Shown here: positions 62,671-64,000 of the stretch, one piece after another
How the letters are laid out: each line of letters opens with the position of its first letter
How positions within the stretch are numbered: the stretch's first letter is position 1
Assembly (NCBI GenBank): GCA_002480085.1
Contig: DKPJ01000014.1
Span: 124,001-188,000, forward strand
DNA length: 64,000 nucleotides
Reading direction: 5' to 3'
DNA from: Enterobacteriaceae bacterium UBA7338
GTDB lineage: Bacteria; Pseudomonadota; Gammaproteobacteria; Enterobacterales; Enterobacteriaceae
Translations under genes and position numbers: made by a program
The notes under the pieces: generated by a model
What the model saw: the letters and a program-made list of their open reading frames with translations, nothing else
Databases searched by the model: none
Told to the model about the DNA's origin: nothing

Positions 62671-63957
62671 ATGGCTGATAAGAAAGCTACCCTCACCTAC
62701 AATGGTGGCGATGCTATTGAACTGGATGTGCTACAGGGCACGCTCGGTCAGGACGTTATTGATGTCCGTACACTCGGCTCAAAAGGGGTATTCACTTTTG
62801 ACCCAGGTTTCACCTCTACCGCATCCTGCGAATCCAAAATCACCTTTATCGACGGTGATGAAGGCATTCTGCTCCATCGCGGTTTCCCGATTGACCAGCT
62901 GGCAACCGAATCAAACTACCTGGAAGTGTGCTACATCCTGCTGAAGGGTGAGAAGCCGACCCAGGCCGAGTTTGACGAGTTCAAAACTATCGTCACGCGT
63001 CACACTATGATCCACGAGCAGATCACCCGTCTGTTCCACGGCTTCCGTCGCGACTCCCACCCGATGGCGGTGCTGTGCGGCGTGACCGGCGCGCTGGCGG
63101 CCTTCTACCACGACTCGCTGGACGTGAACAACCCGCGCCACCGCGAGATTGCCGCGTTCCGCCTGCTGTCTAAAATGCCAACCGTAGCAGCAATGTGTTA
63201 CAAGTATTCAATTGGACAGCCTTTTGTTTATCCGCGCAACGATCTCTCCTACGCGGGCAACTTCCTGAACATGATGTTCTCTACCCCGTGCGAGAAGTAT
63301 GAGGTTAACCCGGTGCTGGAACGCGCCATGGACCGCATCCTGATCCTGCATGCCGATCACGAGCAGAACGCCTCCACCTCTACGGTACGTACCGCCGGCT
63401 CCTCGGGCGCTAACCCGTTTGCCTGTATCGCGGCCGGTATCGCCTCCCTGTGGGGACCGGCGCACGGCGGCGCAAACGAAGCGGCACTGAAGATGCTGGA
63501 AGAGATCAGCACCGTTGAGCACATTCCGGAATTTGTGCGTCGTGCTAAAGACAAAAACGACTCTTTCCGCCTGATGGGCTTTGGTCATCGTGTTTATAAA
63601 AACTATGACCCGCGCGCCACCGTGATGCGTGAAACCTGCCATGAAGTGCTGAAAGAGCTGGGCACCAAAGACGATCTGCTGCAGGTAGCGATGGAGCTTG
63701 AGCACATTGCGCTCAACGACCCCTACTTCATCGAGAAGAAACTCTACCCGAACGTGGACTTCTACTCCGGCATTATCCTGAAAGCGATGGGTATTCCATC
63801 CTCAATGTTTACCGTGATCTTCGCGATGGCGCGTACCGTTGGCTGGATCGCCCACTGGAACGAAATGCACGACGACGGCATCAAAATTGCCCGTCCGCGC
63901 CAGCTCTACACTGGCTACGAACAGCGCGATTTCAAATCCGATCTGCAGAAAAACTGA
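62671..63957 (+). CDS. gltA: Citrate synthase, type II
   Basis: Condenses oxaloacetate with acetyl-CoA to start the TCA cycle. Catalytic segments are GPAHGGANEAAL, GFGHRVYKNYDPRA and NVDFYSG, together holding the two His and the Asp of the family. Its 428 residues match the hexameric, NADH-inhibited enterobacterial enzyme (427 in E. coli). AAGGAGA lies 6 bases before the ATG. Confidence 0.98.
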   Translation: MADKKATLTYNGGDAIELDVLQGTLGQDVIDVRTLGSKGVFTFDPGFTSTASCESKITFIDGDEGILLHRGFPIDQLATESNYLEVCYILLKGEKPTQAEFDEFKTIVTRHTMIHEQITRLFHGFRRDSHPMAVLCGVTGALAAFYHDSLDVNNPRHREIAAFRLLSKMPTVAAMCYKYSIGQPFVYPRNDLSYAGNFLNMMFSTPCEKYEVNPVLERAMDRILILHADHEQNASTSTVRTAGSSGANPFACIAAGIASLWGPAHGGANEAALKMLEEISTVEHIPEFVRRAKDKNDSFRLMGFGHRVYKNYDPRATVMRETCHEVLKELGTKDDLLQVAMELEHIALNDPYFIEKKLYPNVDFYSGIILKAMGIPSSMFTVIFAMARTVGWIAHWNEMHDDGIKIARPRQLYTGYEQRDFKSDLQKN

Positions 63958-63973
63958 TCTGCTTTTCTGCTCT

Positions 63974-64000
63974 GCCCGGCGGCGCTATGCTGCCGGGCCT
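63974..64000. repeat. REP-like palindrome after gltA
   Basis: GCCCGGC (63974-63980) and GCCGGGC (63992-63998), 17 bases after the gltA stop; it runs to the window edge. Confidence 0.7.

Overview
The window is a chromosomal segment of an enterobacterium (family Enterobacteriaceae; by gene content and about 55% GC it looks like Enterobacter, Leclercia, Lelliottia, Klebsiella or Citrobacter, and I cannot fix the genus). Nearly every gene is a recognisable orthologue of the Escherichia coli 17-18 minute region, in the same order: uvrB, bio, ybhBC, pgl, mod, gal, gpmA, aroG, ybgS, zitB, pnuC, nadA, tRNAs, tol-pal, cyd, suc, sdh, gltA. The sequence is intact throughout; I found no insertion sequence, prophage, CRISPR array or obvious pseudogene.

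Layout. 1-8.9 kb: 3'-truncated uvrB with a LexA box and an inverted pair of DnaA boxes upstream, an accessory ABC ATPase gene wedged between uvrB and bioD, the bioBFCD operon divergent from bioA across a BirA operator, and ybhB. 8.9-15.5 kb: an unoccupied lambda-type attB core, ybhC, a HigBA toxin-antitoxin pair with two operators, an accessory glycogen/alpha-glucan phosphorylase, pgl and ybhA. 15.5-25.3 kb: molybdate system (modABC, acrZ, modE, modF) and the galETKM operon with both GalR operators. 25.3-31.1 kb: gpmA (Fur box), aroG (TyrR box), ybgS, zitB, pnuC and nadA (NadR-like box). 31.4-31.9 kb: Lys-Val-Lys-Lys-Lys tRNA cluster. 32.0-41.1 kb: cydABX-ybgE, ybgC-tolQRAB-pal-cpoB, all on the minus strand.

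41.9-52.2 kb is the main accessory region, lying between cydA and sucD. It holds a methylaspartate-pathway cluster: glutamate mutase S and E subunits with the MutL accessory protein, methylaspartate ammonia-lyase, an AtuA/DUF1446 protein with a DUF4387 partner, an SLC1-type transporter, a FumD-like class I fumarase/mesaconase and a convergent LysR regulator. It should take up and convert L-glutamate to (S)-3-methylaspartate, mesaconate and (S)-citramalate. No gene here has a proven role in using citramalate, which makes the AtuA/DUF4387 pair the most interesting unknown in the window.

52.3-64.0 kb: the TCA block sdhCDAB-sucABCD (minus strand) divergent from gltA. Functionally the right half is dominated by respiration and carbon flow: citrate synthase, 2-oxoglutarate dehydrogenase, succinyl-CoA synthetase, succinate dehydrogenase and cytochrome bd, with glutamate dissimilation embedded among them. 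REP-like palindromes mark several gene ends.
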